A stretch of DNA of 64,000 nt, taken from positions 2,356,001-2,420,000 of the forward strand of contig NZ_AP024828.1 of assembly GCF_019668465.1 (NCBI RefSeq), read 5' to 3'. Position numbers and translations under genes: made by a program. Shown here piece by piece: positions 38,664-47,019 of this stretch (position 1 is the first letter of the stretch; each line of letters opens with the position of its first letter). Below the pieces are notes generated by a model. The model made no database searches. It was not told where the DNA came from and was given only the letters and a program-made list of their open reading frames with translations. Source of the stretch: Mycobacterium senriense (lineage in GTDB: Bacteria; Actinomycetota; Actinomycetes; Mycobacteriales; Mycobacteriaceae).

Positions 38664-39286
38664 ATCGATACACCCCTGTGACGCGCCGCCAACACCATCG
38701 CATCGTCGGTCTCTTTCGCGTCCTTGCCGAGCAGCCCTTCGGCGATAGCGACAGCGGTGGCCGAGAAGTCGATGTGGTCCAGATAGTCTTCGGCGATTCC
38801 GTCGGTGCTCATCACGATCAAGTCGCCGGGGCGCATCGGAACCACTTGCGCCGGCCTGATTTCCGGTATGCGATAGCCGACGATGCCTCCGATAAGCCGT
38901 GCGCTGGAACGAATCTCGATACCCGTTGGCACCTTGGCCACCAGGTCGGCGGTGACATTGCCGACGCCGGTCCAGGTGATCGTGTTGGCGGCAAAATCCA
39001 CCCGCGCCAACGTCATTGCGACTCCGCGGGTGCCGACCAACACGCGGTGGCAGAGCTGGATCAGCACCTCGACCCGCTCGGAGCCGGCGCGGGTGACCAC
39101 GTCGACGGCGCGCAGCGCGGCTTCCGCGGCGGCCGGCCCATGGCCGAGGCCGTCCACCACCCCGAACAGCGCGGCCTCACCGCCGACATCGACTGCGATA
39201 CCCCGGTCACCGGAGGTGTATTCGCTGGGCAAAGGCCGCCCCGCCCTTGCCCATTCGATGGGTCCGAACCGACCGCTCTCATGCAC
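38660..39286 (-). CDS. rsbX: RsbX-like PP2C phosphatase
   Basis: The 208-residue minimal SpoIIE/PP2C phosphatase has FGVVDGLGHGPAAAEAA (metal-binding Asp-Gly), a middle GVGN and LIVMSTDGIAEDYL. In Bacillus, RsbX dephosphorylates RsbR and RsbS and resets the stressosome. The GTG overlaps the rsbT stop by eight bases, and its stop overlaps the next start. Gene order R-S-T-X matches the Bacillus module. Confidence 0.88.
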   Translation of the reverse strand: MHESGRFGPIEWARAGRPLPSEYTSGDRGIAVDVGGEAALFGVVDGLGHGPAAAEAALRAVDVVTRAGSERVEVLIQLCHRVLVGTRGVAMTLARVDFAANTITWTGVGNVTADLVAKVPTGIEIRSSARLIGGIVGYRIPEIRPAQVVPMRPGDLIVMSTDGIAEDYLDHIDFSATAVAIAEGLLGKDAKETDDAMVLAARHRGVSI

Positions 39287-39689
39287 GAGGGGGGACCCAT
39301 TTCCACATTTCGATGACGGTTCCCTGTCCCAGCGTGGACGCGACGACGAGCCGGTCCATCAGGCGGCGGGCGCCCGGCAAACCCAGGCCCAGCCCGCGTC
39401 CGGTTGTATAACCGTCTTCCATCGCCCGTTCGATGTCGGCGATGCCGGGCCCCTGATCCTCGGCGCGCACCACCAGGGCCTTGCGTCCCTCCCGGTCGGC
39501 GATGGCGACCCGGACAGCGCCGCGGCCGGCGTAGCTGGTGATATTCCGGGCGATCTCGGAGATCGCCGTGGCGATCATCGTGACGTCGGTCAGGGAGAAT
39601 CCCAAATCAAGGGCGAGCTCGTGTCCGGCTTTGCGGGCTTCGACGATGTCGTCGGGGTGGTCGATGGCGACGACGATATCAGCCGCCAC
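39279..39689 (-). CDS. rsbT: Stressosome kinase RsbT
   Basis: This 136-residue GHKL kinase phosphorylates RsbS and RsbR, then leaves the complex to activate an RsbU-type phosphatase. The N-box SEIARNI (Glu45, Asn49) and the G boxes EDQGPGI and TTGRGLGLGLPGA are complete. The N-terminus overlaps the end of rsbS by 11 bp. It lies directly upstream of its negative regulator and its likely partner phosphatase. Confidence 0.93.
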   Translation of the reverse strand: MAADIVVAIDHPDDIVEARKAGHELALDLGFSLTDVTMIATAISEIARNITSYAGRGAVRVAIADREGRKALVVRAEDQGPGIADIERAMEDGYTTGRGLGLGLPGARRLMDRLVVASTLGQGTVIEMWKWVPPRA

Positions 39690-40068
39690 CGTCGAGCCCG
39701 ATCGTTGACTTCCCCGCTCCGCCTCGGCGATTGAGCAGCGCGAGGCCCTCTTCGAGATCCAGTGCGGTGTTCATGTCGTCGAACTCCAGGCCAAGCTGGA
39801 CCATCGCGAAGGCAACCTCCGGCTGCAATCCGACGATCACGGTGTCCGCGCCGCGCAGCCGGGTCATGTGCGCAATCGTCCGCAGCGACCGGGCGGCGAA
39901 GGAATCCATCACGTCGATGGCGGTGACGTCGACGATGATGCCCTGCGCGCGGAACTGGCTGACCCGTTCCATCAGGTCGTAGCGGAGGCGTTCGGCGTCG
40001 GAGTCGGTGAGGGCGGCCTGTACCGACGCGATGAGGATCGAGCCCTGTTTCAGGATCGGTACTGGCAT
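39679..40068 (-). CDS. rsbS: Stressosome scaffold RsbS (single STAS domain)
   Basis: The 129-residue STAS protein has the phosphorylation loop VDVTAIDVMDSFAARS; Ser56 matches Ser59 of Bacillus RsbS. LQPEVAFAMVQLGLEF follows. It holds RsbT in the core of the stressosome until phosphorylated. It starts 22 bp after rsbR. Confidence 0.93.
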   Translation of the reverse strand: MPVPILKQGSILIASVQAALTDSDAERLRYDLMERVSQFRAQGIIVDVTAIDVMDSFAARSLRTIAHMTRLRGADTVIVGLQPEVAFAMVQLGLEFDDMNTALDLEEGLALLNRRGGAGKSTIGLDGGG

Positions 40069-40090
40069 GGGGTGCTCGCGTCGATGGTGG

Positions 40091-40993
40091 TTATCCGGTC
40101 TGCTCGCCCGTGCGGGTCACCTCATAACCCAGCAGGCGTTCGGCTTCCTCGATCCCGCCCTGCAGGTCACCGACGGCGTTCATCTTCGACAGGTCCAGCC
40201 CGATCGTCACCAGCGTCAGCGCGATCTCGGAGGACAGGCCGGTGATGATCACGCTGGCGCCCATCAGGCCGGATGCGTCGACCGTCTGCACCAGGTGGTT
40301 GGCCACCGTCGAGTCGATGGTCGGCACACCGGTGATGTCGATGACCACCACTTTGGCGCGGTTCGCGCGGATGGCCCGCAGCAGCTGTTCGGTGACCTGG
40401 CGGGCGCGCTGGCTGTCCAGCACCCCGATGATCGGCAGGATCAGCAGCTGTTCACGCACCTGCAGCACCGGCGTCGACAACTCGCGGATGGCCTCCTGCT
40501 GCTGGCGGATGATGCGCTCGCGTTCCTGCACGAAGCTGACGCCCACGGTGTTGGCGATGCGGTTGGCCGCCGGCTCGTAGGCGTCGAGGACGCGGTTGAG
40601 CATCTCGAACTCGGTCTGATACTTCTCGAATAGCGAGCGGGCGAGCACGTCACGCAGCAGCAGGACGATGCCGAGCACCTCGTCGGTCTCCACGCCTCGC
40701 GGAATGATGCGTTCGGACAGGTCACGCGCGTAGGCCTGCAGCGCCTCGACGCTACCGGTCTCAAGCACCTCGACGTAGTTGTCGTAAACGGCCGTGGCTT
40801 CGGAGAACAGCTCCTCCGGCGTCATGGCGGTGAGCAGCTCGGCCTCGGTGATCCGGCGGGCCCATTCCTCTCGCAGGACGGTTCGATTCTGCCGCAGATG
40901 CTGGACCAGCTGGGGAAGGAGCCCCTCACTGGAAATGCCGACGGTCTGTGCTGCAGTGCCGGTACTGTTGAAATCCGACGGCGAATCTGACAT
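40091..40993 (-). CDS. rsbR: Stressosome sensor RsbR
   Basis: The 300-residue protein has an all-helical N-terminal sensor half (about 20-165; LLLRDVLARSLFEKYQ, then the conserved linker ERERIIRQQQEAIRELSTPVLQV) and a C-terminal STAS domain with VVIDITGVPTIDSTVANHL. Ser228/Thr229 sit where Bacillus RsbR carries Thr171. The N-terminal half resembles non-heme globin-like RsbR sensors (RsbRD type); its ligand is unknown. It heads the six-gene operon and is divergent from rsfB with 160 bp between. Confidence 0.92.
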   Translation of the reverse strand: MSDSPSDFNSTGTAAQTVGISSEGLLPQLVQHLRQNRTVLREEWARRITEAELLTAMTPEELFSEATAVYDNYVEVLETGSVEALQAYARDLSERIIPRGVETDEVLGIVLLLRDVLARSLFEKYQTEFEMLNRVLDAYEPAANRIANTVGVSFVQERERIIRQQQEAIRELSTPVLQVREQLLILPIIGVLDSQRARQVTEQLLRAIRANRAKVVVIDITGVPTIDSTVANHLVQTVDASGLMGASVIITGLSSEIALTLVTIGLDLSKMNAVGDLQGGIEEAERLLGYEVTRTGEQTG

Positions 40994-41153
40994 CTGGCCT
41001 CCCGAGTGCCACGTCGCGCCCTGCGGTCTGCAGTTCCTGTTGCGAGACTAGCGTGGGTTGTCGCGGGGCACGTGTAGAGGGCATATTCTTCTCGCAGTTC
41101 GGTAACGCAGGCTAGGGTTGTAGCACGCCACGGCCCAGGACAAAGGATTGCCA

Positions 41154-41522
41154 TTGTCAGCTCCTGACTCGATTACCACGTTAGTTGAGGACCACGACGG
41201 CGTGTCCGTGGTCAGTGTCAGCGGCGAAATCGATTTGGTCACGGCCCCGGCCCTGGAACAAGCCATCAGCGCGGTCGTCGCGGACAGCCCCGCAGCACTG
41301 ATCATCGATCTCTCCGCGGTGGAGTTTCTCGGCTCGGTCGGCCTGAAGATCCTGGCGGCGACCTTCGAGAAGCTGGGCAACCAGACCGGGTTCGGCGTGG
41401 TCGCGCGCGGCCCGGCCACCCGCAGGCCGATCCATCTGACCGGCCTGGACAAGACCTTCCCGCTGTACCCGACGCTCGACGACGCGTTGACCGGGGTGCG
41501 CGACGGCAAGCTCAACGGCTAG
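41154..41522 (+). CDS. rsfB: Anti-anti-sigma factor RsfB
   Basis: Unphosphorylated RsfB binds the anti-sigma factor UsfX/RsbW and frees SigF. It is a 122-residue STAS protein with Ser61 in IIDLSAVEFLGSVG as the phosphorylation site. The TTG at 41154 is chosen because it gives MSAPDSIT, as I recall the M. tuberculosis start; another TTG lies two codons upstream. It is the counterpart of Rv3687c but here faces a stressosome operon instead of yqeY. No strong promoter is visible; a weak GGTTG...GGGCAT lies at 41056-41084 with an 18-base spacer. Confidence 0.92.
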   Translation: MSAPDSITTLVEDHDGVSVVSVSGEIDLVTAPALEQAISAVVADSPAALIIDLSAVEFLGSVGLKILAATFEKLGNQTGFGVVARGPATRRPIHLTGLDKTFPLYPTLDDALTGVRDGKLNG

Positions 41523-41741
41523 CTACCCACCCGTCGGCCTGGCGCCGTCCAAACGACCTGATTTCGGCGAGCCGAATCCCGACGGGTTCAGTTGCCTGCC
41601 AACATGTTTGGCGCAAATGCGGTGAGTCTGATGCCGCATTGCATCGATTTCGGGACTTATCCCCGAGTTTTTCGACCTCTATCGGCGGCGCATCCGTTCG
41701 AACCGATGTCGCCGCGCAGCCCAGGTGCGATGATCGGGACT

Positions 41742-42242
41742 ATGGACGTCGACCATCCGCAAGACGACCAGCGTTGGGATCGCGATGAGCGAGGCGAGAC
41801 CGAAGTTCAACGGCTGGACCGCAATTGGAACAGCCTGCTGCAGGAGCTGCGGGTGGTGCAGACCGGGGTGCAGCTGCTGACCGGCTTCCTGCTGACCCTG
41901 CCGTTTCAGCAGCGGTTCGACGTGCTGGGCCCGCACATGCGCGTCGTCTACCTGGCCACCGTGGTGTGCGCGGTGTGCGCGACCGTCTTGCTGATCGCCC
42001 CGGTCGCGATGCATCGCTTACTCTTCCGGCGTCATCGGCTTCAGGTCCTCGTATCGGCCGCGCACCGGTGCGCCTTCGCCGGGCTCGGCCTGCTCGGCCT
42101 GGCGGTGATCGGCCTCACCACGATCATTTTCGCCGCGGTGGCCGGGCGTAATGTCGGCCTGATAGCCGGAGCATGTGCGCTGCCGCTGTTCACCTTCTTC
42201 TGGTGGGTGCTGCCGCTGATGCTGCGGACGCGCGGCGACTGA
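41742..42242 (+). CDS. DUF6328 membrane protein
   Basis: The 166-residue protein begins with an acidic/charged helix (ETEVQRLDRNWNSLLQELRVVQTGVQ), then four membrane segments, with HMRVVYL and HRLLFRRHR between them, as in DUF6328. An ATG four codons upstream (41730) is possible. The open frame reaches back to 41592, but that part looks non-coding. About 220 bp of the gap after rsfB shows no other gene. Function unknown. Confidence 0.72.
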   Translation: MDVDHPQDDQRWDRDERGETEVQRLDRNWNSLLQELRVVQTGVQLLTGFLLTLPFQQRFDVLGPHMRVVYLATVVCAVCATVLLIAPVAMHRLLFRRHRLQVLVSAAHRCAFAGLGLLGLAVIGLTTIIFAAVAGRNVGLIAGACALPLFTFFWWVLPLMLRTRGD

Positions 42243-42257
42243 GGCGAAACTCGTCGG

Positions 42258-42941
42258 TCAGCGGCCCGGCGCGAGTGCCGCGATTCGGGTGGAGTCCAGG
42301 TGCTCGAGCAGGTCGCGTGGATCGGCGAAGACAGGTTCGGCGCCCGCCTCCTGCAGCTCCGCGCGGGCGATGCCGCCGCTCAGCAGCCCGATGCACGGCA
42401 ATCCCGCGCCGGCCGCGGCGTGCGCGTCCCATACGGCGTCCCCGACGAACACGGCGTGCTGGGCGTCCACGCCGGCGCGGTCCAGCGCCACTCGCACGAT
42501 GCCGGGTTCGGGCTTGGCGGTGTCGACGTCCCGCGACGATGTCGTCTCGGAGATCACGTCGTCGGAGTCGAGCACTTTGCGCAGAATCTCCAGCTCGTCT
42601 TCGGGCGCCGAGCTGGCCAGCACCACCTGTAAGCCCAGCTCGGCGACGCGGCGCAGCAGGTCACGGGCCCCGGGCAAAGGTTGCAGCAGCGGGGTGATCT
42701 CCCGGTAGTACTGGCTGTGCTTGTCGCTGAGCCGTTCCTGCACGTCGTCCGGGGCGTCATCGGAGAGCGTTCGGACCAGCCGGGATCCGTCCATGCCGAT
42801 GCACCGGTGGATTTGCCAGGACGCGACCCGCATGCCTTCGGCGTCGAACGCGCGCCGCCATGCGTGGACGTGCAGATAGTTGGAATCCACCAGCGTGCCG
42901 TCGACGTCGAACAGGACGGCGGGTGTGCCGCCACGCGCCAT
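42258..42941 (-). CDS. HAD-superfamily hydrolase
   Basis: The 227-residue HAD phosphatase has motif I LFDVDGTLVDSN, a helical cap with HAWRRAFDAEG, motif II LASSAPEDE, motif III KPEPGIV and motif IV FVGDAVWDAHAA. It resembles phosphoglycolate phosphatase and beta-phosphoglucomutase-like enzymes. The ATG at 42941 (MARGGTPAVLFDVDG) is the natural start; the upstream frame is open but shows no coding character. The substrate is not predictable. Confidence 0.88.
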   Translation of the reverse strand: MARGGTPAVLFDVDGTLVDSNYLHVHAWRRAFDAEGMRVASWQIHRCIGMDGSRLVRTLSDDAPDDVQERLSDKHSQYYREITPLLQPLPGARDLLRRVAELGLQVVLASSAPEDELEILRKVLDSDDVISETTSSRDVDTAKPEPGIVRVALDRAGVDAQHAVFVGDAVWDAHAAAGAGLPCIGLLSGGIARAELQEAGAEPVFADPRDLLEHLDSTRIAALAPGR

Positions 42942-43047
42942 CAGGGCAGGCTCCTGGGGTCGGTGTCGGCAAGCGTGCCTACGCGCGGTCGTGAAGTCAT
43001 GTGCGCGGCATACCCAGGCTGGGGGCGGCTGACACAGTGCATGGTCT

Positions 43048-43072
43048 CGTTTGGCCACCGACGCGACGGGTA
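43048..43072 (+). promoter_or_regulatory. SigF-type promoter before the usfY-like gene
   Basis: CGTTT (43048-43052), 15 bases, GGGTA (43068-43072). It lies about 110 bp upstream of the usfY-like ATG. In M. tuberculosis usfY is next to usfX-sigF and belongs to the SigF-dependent region, so the match makes sense. Confidence 0.5.
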
Positions 43073-43183
43073 CAGCTGCGGCGTGATCCGCGACAGCGGG
43101 GCGTCTTCGCCGTGCCGGACGGCGGATCGATCGTGACCGTACGCGCACGAATAATGCTGGCACACAATAATTCTCGACGAGCA

Positions 43184-43499
43184 ATGACGTTGGATTACCC
43201 CAAGAACCCCCGGTCGACCATGCCCGTACCACCCGTCAGCACGCCGGAGAACCCTTCAAGAACGGCGCCAACGCCCCCGGCCTCGCCGGTTCCGCCGTCG
43301 CGGTCCTCGCCTTGACCGTCGGCCTGTCCGCCGTGGCGGCCGGACATCTGGTGGGCGGCGCCGTCGCCCTGCTCGTGGCCGTTGCGCTGGGCGCGCTGAG
43401 CGCCGCGTGGCTGCTGCGCTCCCACCGCAACGTCCGCGACGGCGAACTACGCTGGCACGCCGCGCATTCGACCAACCGGCGCCACCGCCCAGCAGCTGA
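43184..43499 (+). pseudogene. usfY-like gene with an apparent frameshift
   Basis: The ATG at 43184 reads MTLDYPKNP. The continuation PVDHARTTRQHAGE...LLRSHRNVRDGELRWHAAHS, with two membrane helices, lies in the -1 frame and has no start codon of its own. Joining them at the five-C run (43207-43211) gives a normal UsfY-type protein, DPVDHxRTTRxHAGE in other mycobacteria as I recall. One missing C, a programmed slip on the C-run, or a sequencing error would each explain this. The second frame does not stop until 44061, running over the DUF4193 gene; a second -1 shift would reach TGA at 43497. The end given is tentative. Confidence 0.5.
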
Positions 43500-43605
43500 G
43501 GACGCGTGGTTTGCCGTCGGTGCGGCACCCCACCGCGGGGCGGCACCGGGCGGAGCATGCTCGCGGCCGATTTCCCGGTTGCCACAACTTTTTTCCGGCA
43601 GCGAC

Positions 43606-43631
43606 GGTGTAACGCGCCCACAAACGGGGTA
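43606..43631 (+). promoter_or_regulatory. SigF-type promoter before the DUF4193 gene
   Basis: GGTGT (43606-43610), 16 bases, GGGTA (43627-43631), with four of five and five of five matches. Start of transcription would be near 43638, giving a leader of about 60 bases. A second GGGTA at 43649-43653 has a poorer partner. Confidence 0.42.
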
Positions 43632-43696
43632 CAGCCTGCGCCACGGGTGGGTACAGGAAAGTGCGTCAACCCGTTCCATCGCAGGAAGGAACAGCA

Positions 43697-43996
43697 ATGG
43701 CGACCATCACCGACTACGACGCACGCCGTGTATCCGACGCCGACACCCACGAGAAATCCTCGCTTCGCGAACTCGCGCCGACCCTCCACGGGCCTGCCAC
43801 CGCCGTGGTCGACGAGGACCCCAACGAGGCGCCCTTCGAGCTGCCGGGCGCCGACCTGTCCGGAGAAGAGTTGTCGGTGACGGTGATTCCCCAGCGAGCC
43901 GACGAGTTCACCTGCTCGAGCTGCTTTCTGGTGCAGCACCGCAGCCGGATGCGGGTCTCCAGCGCCGGCGCGCCGGTGTGCGCCGACTGCGCCTGA
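43697..43996 (+). CDS. DUF4193-type small protein with zinc-ribbon-like tail
   Basis: The 99-residue protein is acidic (DEDPNEAPFELPGADLSGEEL) and ends with FTCSSCFLVQHRSRM and PVCADCA, two CxxC pairs that could bind zinc, like the DUF4193 family common in actinobacteria. GCAGGAAGGA precedes the ATG. Frame upstream is open for 12 codons but MATITDYDARR is the family start. Function unknown. Confidence 0.78.
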   Translation: MATITDYDARRVSDADTHEKSSLRELAPTLHGPATAVVDEDPNEAPFELPGADLSGEELSVTVIPQRADEFTCSSCFLVQHRSRMRVSSAGAPVCADCA

Positions 43997-44115
43997 CACC
44001 GCCCTGGCGGCACACCCCACGGCCCGGTGACGCACCTCGCCGGGCCATGGCGCGACGGTGAACCTGCGTGGATCGCCCTGGGTTGTCGGTGGCATCCACT
44101 AGGTTCATCGGACAA

Positions 44116-44763
44116 ATGGAGAAGGTACTCGGGTCGCTCCTGCTGCTGGGTTTAGCGCTCCCTTGGTATTTGACGCAGAAGGCCACCGGCAGCCTGCCGG
44201 CGGGATGCCTCGCCGGACTAGGCGGGCTCGCCGTCGCCGTGGCGATCTCGTGGTGGCTGTCGGTACAGCGGGACCGCTACCAGGCCGACGCGCACCGACG
44301 ACGGGACCTGAAACTGTCGAAATCCGGGCTGCGGGCGATCGACCGGATGTCGGGCACCGAGTTCGAGGAATTCGTTGCGGCGCAGCTTCGCGTCGCGGGT
44401 TACAGCGTCACCCCGACTGCCGGCACCGGTGACTACGGCGTGGATCTGATCGCCAAGAAAGACGGCGCCCGCATGGCCGTCCAATGCAAGAGGCTGGCGA
44501 AGGCGGTCGGCGTGGCCGCGGTCCAGCAGGTCGTGGCCGGGGCGCTGCACCACGGCTGTAGCGGGACGGTGGTCGTGACCAACCAGACCTTCACCAAGGC
44601 GGCCCGCCGGTTGGCGGGTACCCACCACTGCCGCCTGGTGGGCCGCTCCCAGGTGCAGAGCTGGACACGAATTCAGCCCGTCGTCGTGCGGGGTCCGCGG
44701 CGCACACACGCGGTCGCACCGCGGGCCAGACCGCAACGGCTCGAACCGGAGTGGGAAAGCTAG
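44116..44763 (+). CDS. Membrane-anchored Mrr-type restriction endonuclease-like protein
   Basis: Two membrane segments (about 3-20 and 30-50) precede a soluble Mrr_cat domain: MSGTEFEEFVAAQLRVAGYSV, the catalytic GDYGVDLIAKKDGARMAVQCKR (Asp and the Gln-x-Lys pair of a PD-(D/E)xK nuclease), and GCSGTVVVTNQTFTKAA. Such fusions are widespread and may act on modified DNA at the membrane or in phage defence; no partner methylase is nearby. A GTG at 44068 would extend the N-terminus by 16 residues. Length is 215 residues. Confidence 0.8.
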   Translation: MEKVLGSLLLLGLALPWYLTQKATGSLPAGCLAGLGGLAVAVAISWWLSVQRDRYQADAHRRRDLKLSKSGLRAIDRMSGTEFEEFVAAQLRVAGYSVTPTAGTGDYGVDLIAKKDGARMAVQCKRLAKAVGVAAVQQVVAGALHHGCSGTVVVTNQTFTKAARRLAGTHHCRLVGRSQVQSWTRIQPVVVRGPRRTHAVAPRARPQRLEPEWES

Positions 44764-44819
44764 CGAGATGTGCTGGGCCACGGCATGTTCGGCCCGGCCG
44801 CCGGTCACCCTCCGTGGCG

Positions 44820-45509
44820 TCAGCGCCCGGTTGCGTCCTCGATCACCCGGCGCGCGATGTCGCGAAGCGGGGTGTTCATGCTCTGCGACAGTTTGATCAG
44901 GGTATTGAAGGCGGTCTGGTCGTCGAGGTCGTAGCGCTCGATGAGGATGCCCTTGGCCTGTCCGATCATGTCGCGGGTGCTCAGGGCTTCCCGGAACTGC
45001 TGGGTGCGCACGACGTTGCTCCACGCCAGGGCGCCCAGCGTCGCGAAGATGGCGGCGATCCGGCGCGAGTCTTCGGCGAAGGACTGCGGGCGCTCGGTGT
45101 AGAAGTTGAGCGCGCCCATGCTCAGCTCGTCGGCGAACATGGGCAGCGAGAGCACGCTGCGAATCGGCGTGTGTTCGAGCGCGTCGGCCCGATACTTCGG
45201 CCAGCGCTCATCGGCTTCGAGGTCGTCGATGACGACGACCTTGCGAGTCCACGCGGCGTGGACGCAGGGTCCCTCGAGGTGGCGCTGCTGGAACTCGTCG
45301 AGCAGCCGGGCGCAGTCGTGCGTGACCGACGGCGTGCTGATCTCGTTCTGCCGGCTGGTGACGGTGATCCCCGCTTCCTGGGCGCCCGGCACCCAGTGCG
45401 CGGCCGCCCTGGTCAGGTCGTCCAGCACCTGGGGGAAGTCGCCGGAGTCCGCCGAATAGATGGCCCGCAGAACGTCGGTGAGCAGGCTGAGATCGTCAAG
45501 ATTGGTCAC
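44820..45509 (-). CDS. GAF-ANTAR transcription antiterminator
   Basis: The 229-residue protein has a GAF domain (about 20-160) followed by an ANTAR domain (about 165-225; [49 protein letters not shown]). ANTAR domains bind paired RNA hexaloop hairpins and prevent termination. The target RNA is not visible here. Mycobacteria have several such proteins. It stands alone. Confidence 0.9.
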   Translation of the reverse strand: MTNLDDLSLLTDVLRAIYSADSGDFPQVLDDLTRAAAHWVPGAQEAGITVTSRQNEISTPSVTHDCARLLDEFQQRHLEGPCVHAAWTRKVVVIDDLEADERWPKYRADALEHTPIRSVLSLPMFADELSMGALNFYTERPQSFAEDSRRIAAIFATLGALAWSNVVRTQQFREALSTRDMIGQAKGILIERYDLDDQTAFNTLIKLSQSMNTPLRDIARRVIEDATGR

Positions 45510-45619
45510 TGAGTGTCGCCCTCATGCTTCGAGACCGGTGGCAGGCATAGACCCGTACCGTTCAGGAGCCTGCGGTCTCGCAGAGCGATCACTTGGAGTT
45601 TTTGACGGCGACGAATGTC

Positions 45620-45639
45620 AATGCTGTTTGCTCAGCATT
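45620..45639 (-). promoter_or_regulatory. Inverted repeat upstream of the GAF-ANTAR gene
   Basis: AATGCTG (45620-45626) and CAGCATT (45633-45639) are perfect arms around TTTGCT, 110 bp before the GAF-ANTAR start. No T-run follows on either strand, so an operator is more likely than a terminator. The remaining gap to the tRNA shows nothing else. Confidence 0.35.
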
Positions 45640-45774
45640 ACGGTGAGATCCACTATATCGGCCCGGTTTCGGGAGAGGGCGCCCGATACCGGTCCGGCAG
45701 AAACACGGCCCACGGCTGCGATGCTGTGCTCGGATGGCCGGCCCGCAGCGGCGAATGAGCGATCAATGTCGAAC

Positions 45775-45851
<77 letters not shown>

Positions 45852-45912
45852 CTTGAAGCTTCGACAGCCTATCGCACCGGCCCATCGGGAGGCCAAACCG
45901 CGGTGGGGCAGG

Positions 45913-47019
45913 TCACTTCCAGGAGCACGATCGCTCGAACTCCACCAGCGCCTCGGCCGGTCCCGCCGGGTCCAGCCCCTGCGCCGTCAGCCATTCGTCG
46001 CTGAAATAGGTGTCGCGGTAGCGGTCGCCGCTGTCGGCGAGCAGGGTGACCACCGAGCCGCTGCGGCCCTCGGCGACCATCTCGGCGAGCAGGCCGAACG
46101 CACCCCACAGGTTGGTGCCCGTCGACGGTCCGACGCGGCGGCCCAGCACGGCGCTGACGTGCCGCGCGGCCGCGATCGACGCCGCGTCCGGCACGGACAC
46201 CATCCGGTCGACCACGCCGGGCAGAAACGACGGCTCCACCCGCGGACGGCCGATGCCCTCGATGCGCGACGAGGTGGGCATCACGACGTCGTTGCGGTCC
46301 TCGGCGTAGGCGGGAAAGAACGCGGAGTTCTCCGGGTCCACGACGCACAGCCGGGTGGCGTGCCGTCGGTAGCGGATGTAGCGGCCGATCGTGGCGCTGG
46401 TTCCACCGGTGCCGGCCCCGACCACGATCCAATCCGGCACGGGGTAGCGCTCCTCGCGCATCTGCTCGAAGATCGACTCGGCGATGTTGTTGTTGCCCCG
46501 CCAGTCGGTGGCGCGCTCGGCGTTGGTGAACTGGTCCAGGTAGTGCCCGCCGGTCTCCCGCGCGACCCGCTCGGCCTCGGCGTAGACCTCGCTGGAGCTC
46601 TGCACGAAATGGCAACGGCCGCCGTGGGATTCGATCAATGCCACCTTCGAGGTGCTCGTCGCCGCGGGCATCACCGCGACGAACGGCAGACCCAGCAGCG
46701 CCGCGAAATAGGCCTCCGACACCGCCGTCGAACCCGACGACGCCTCGACCACCGTGGTGCCCTCGTCAATCCAGCCGTTGCACAGCGCGTAGAGGAACAA
46801 CGAGCGGGCCAGCCGGTGCTTGAGGCTGCCGGTGATGTGCGTCGTCTCGTCTTTGAGGTACAGCGCGACCTCAGCGCCCGCGCTCCACGCCGAGGGCAGC
46901 GGGTAGCGCAGCAGGTGGGTGTCGGCGCTGCGCCGGGCGTCGGCCTGGATCAGCCGGATCGCGTTGTCTGTCCAGCAGCGTGAGCGGCCGCGAGCCGCGA
47001 TCCGGGTCTGGTCGGTCAA
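45913..47019 (-). CDS. cds1: PLP-dependent cysteine desulfhydrase Cds1 / cysteine-synthase-fold lyase
   Basis: The 368-residue fold-type II PLP protein has the PLP lysine in [25 protein letters not shown] (the phosphate-binding region), [15 protein letters not shown] and the late [16 protein letters not shown]. It is the counterpart of Rv3684, reported as a cysteine desulfhydrase that releases hydrogen sulfide. Its start overlaps the end of the metallophosphoesterase gene by four bases. Confidence 0.9.
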   Translation of the reverse strand: MTDQTRIAARGRSRCWTDNAIRLIQADARRSADTHLLRYPLPSAWSAGAEVALYLKDETTHITGSLKHRLARSLFLYALCNGWIDEGTTVVEASSGSTAVSEAYFAALLGLPFVAVMPAATSTSKVALIESHGGRCHFVQSSSEVYAEAERVARETGGHYLDQFTNAERATDWRGNNNIAESIFEQMREERYPVPDWIVVGAGTGGTSATIGRYIRYRRHATRLCVVDPENSAFFPAYAEDRNDVVMPTSSRIEGIGRPRVEPSFLPGVVDRMVSVPDAASIAAARHVSAVLGRRVGPSTGTNLWGAFGLLAEMVAEGRSGSVVTLLADSGDRYRDTYFSDEWLTAQGLDPAGPAEALVEFERSCSWK

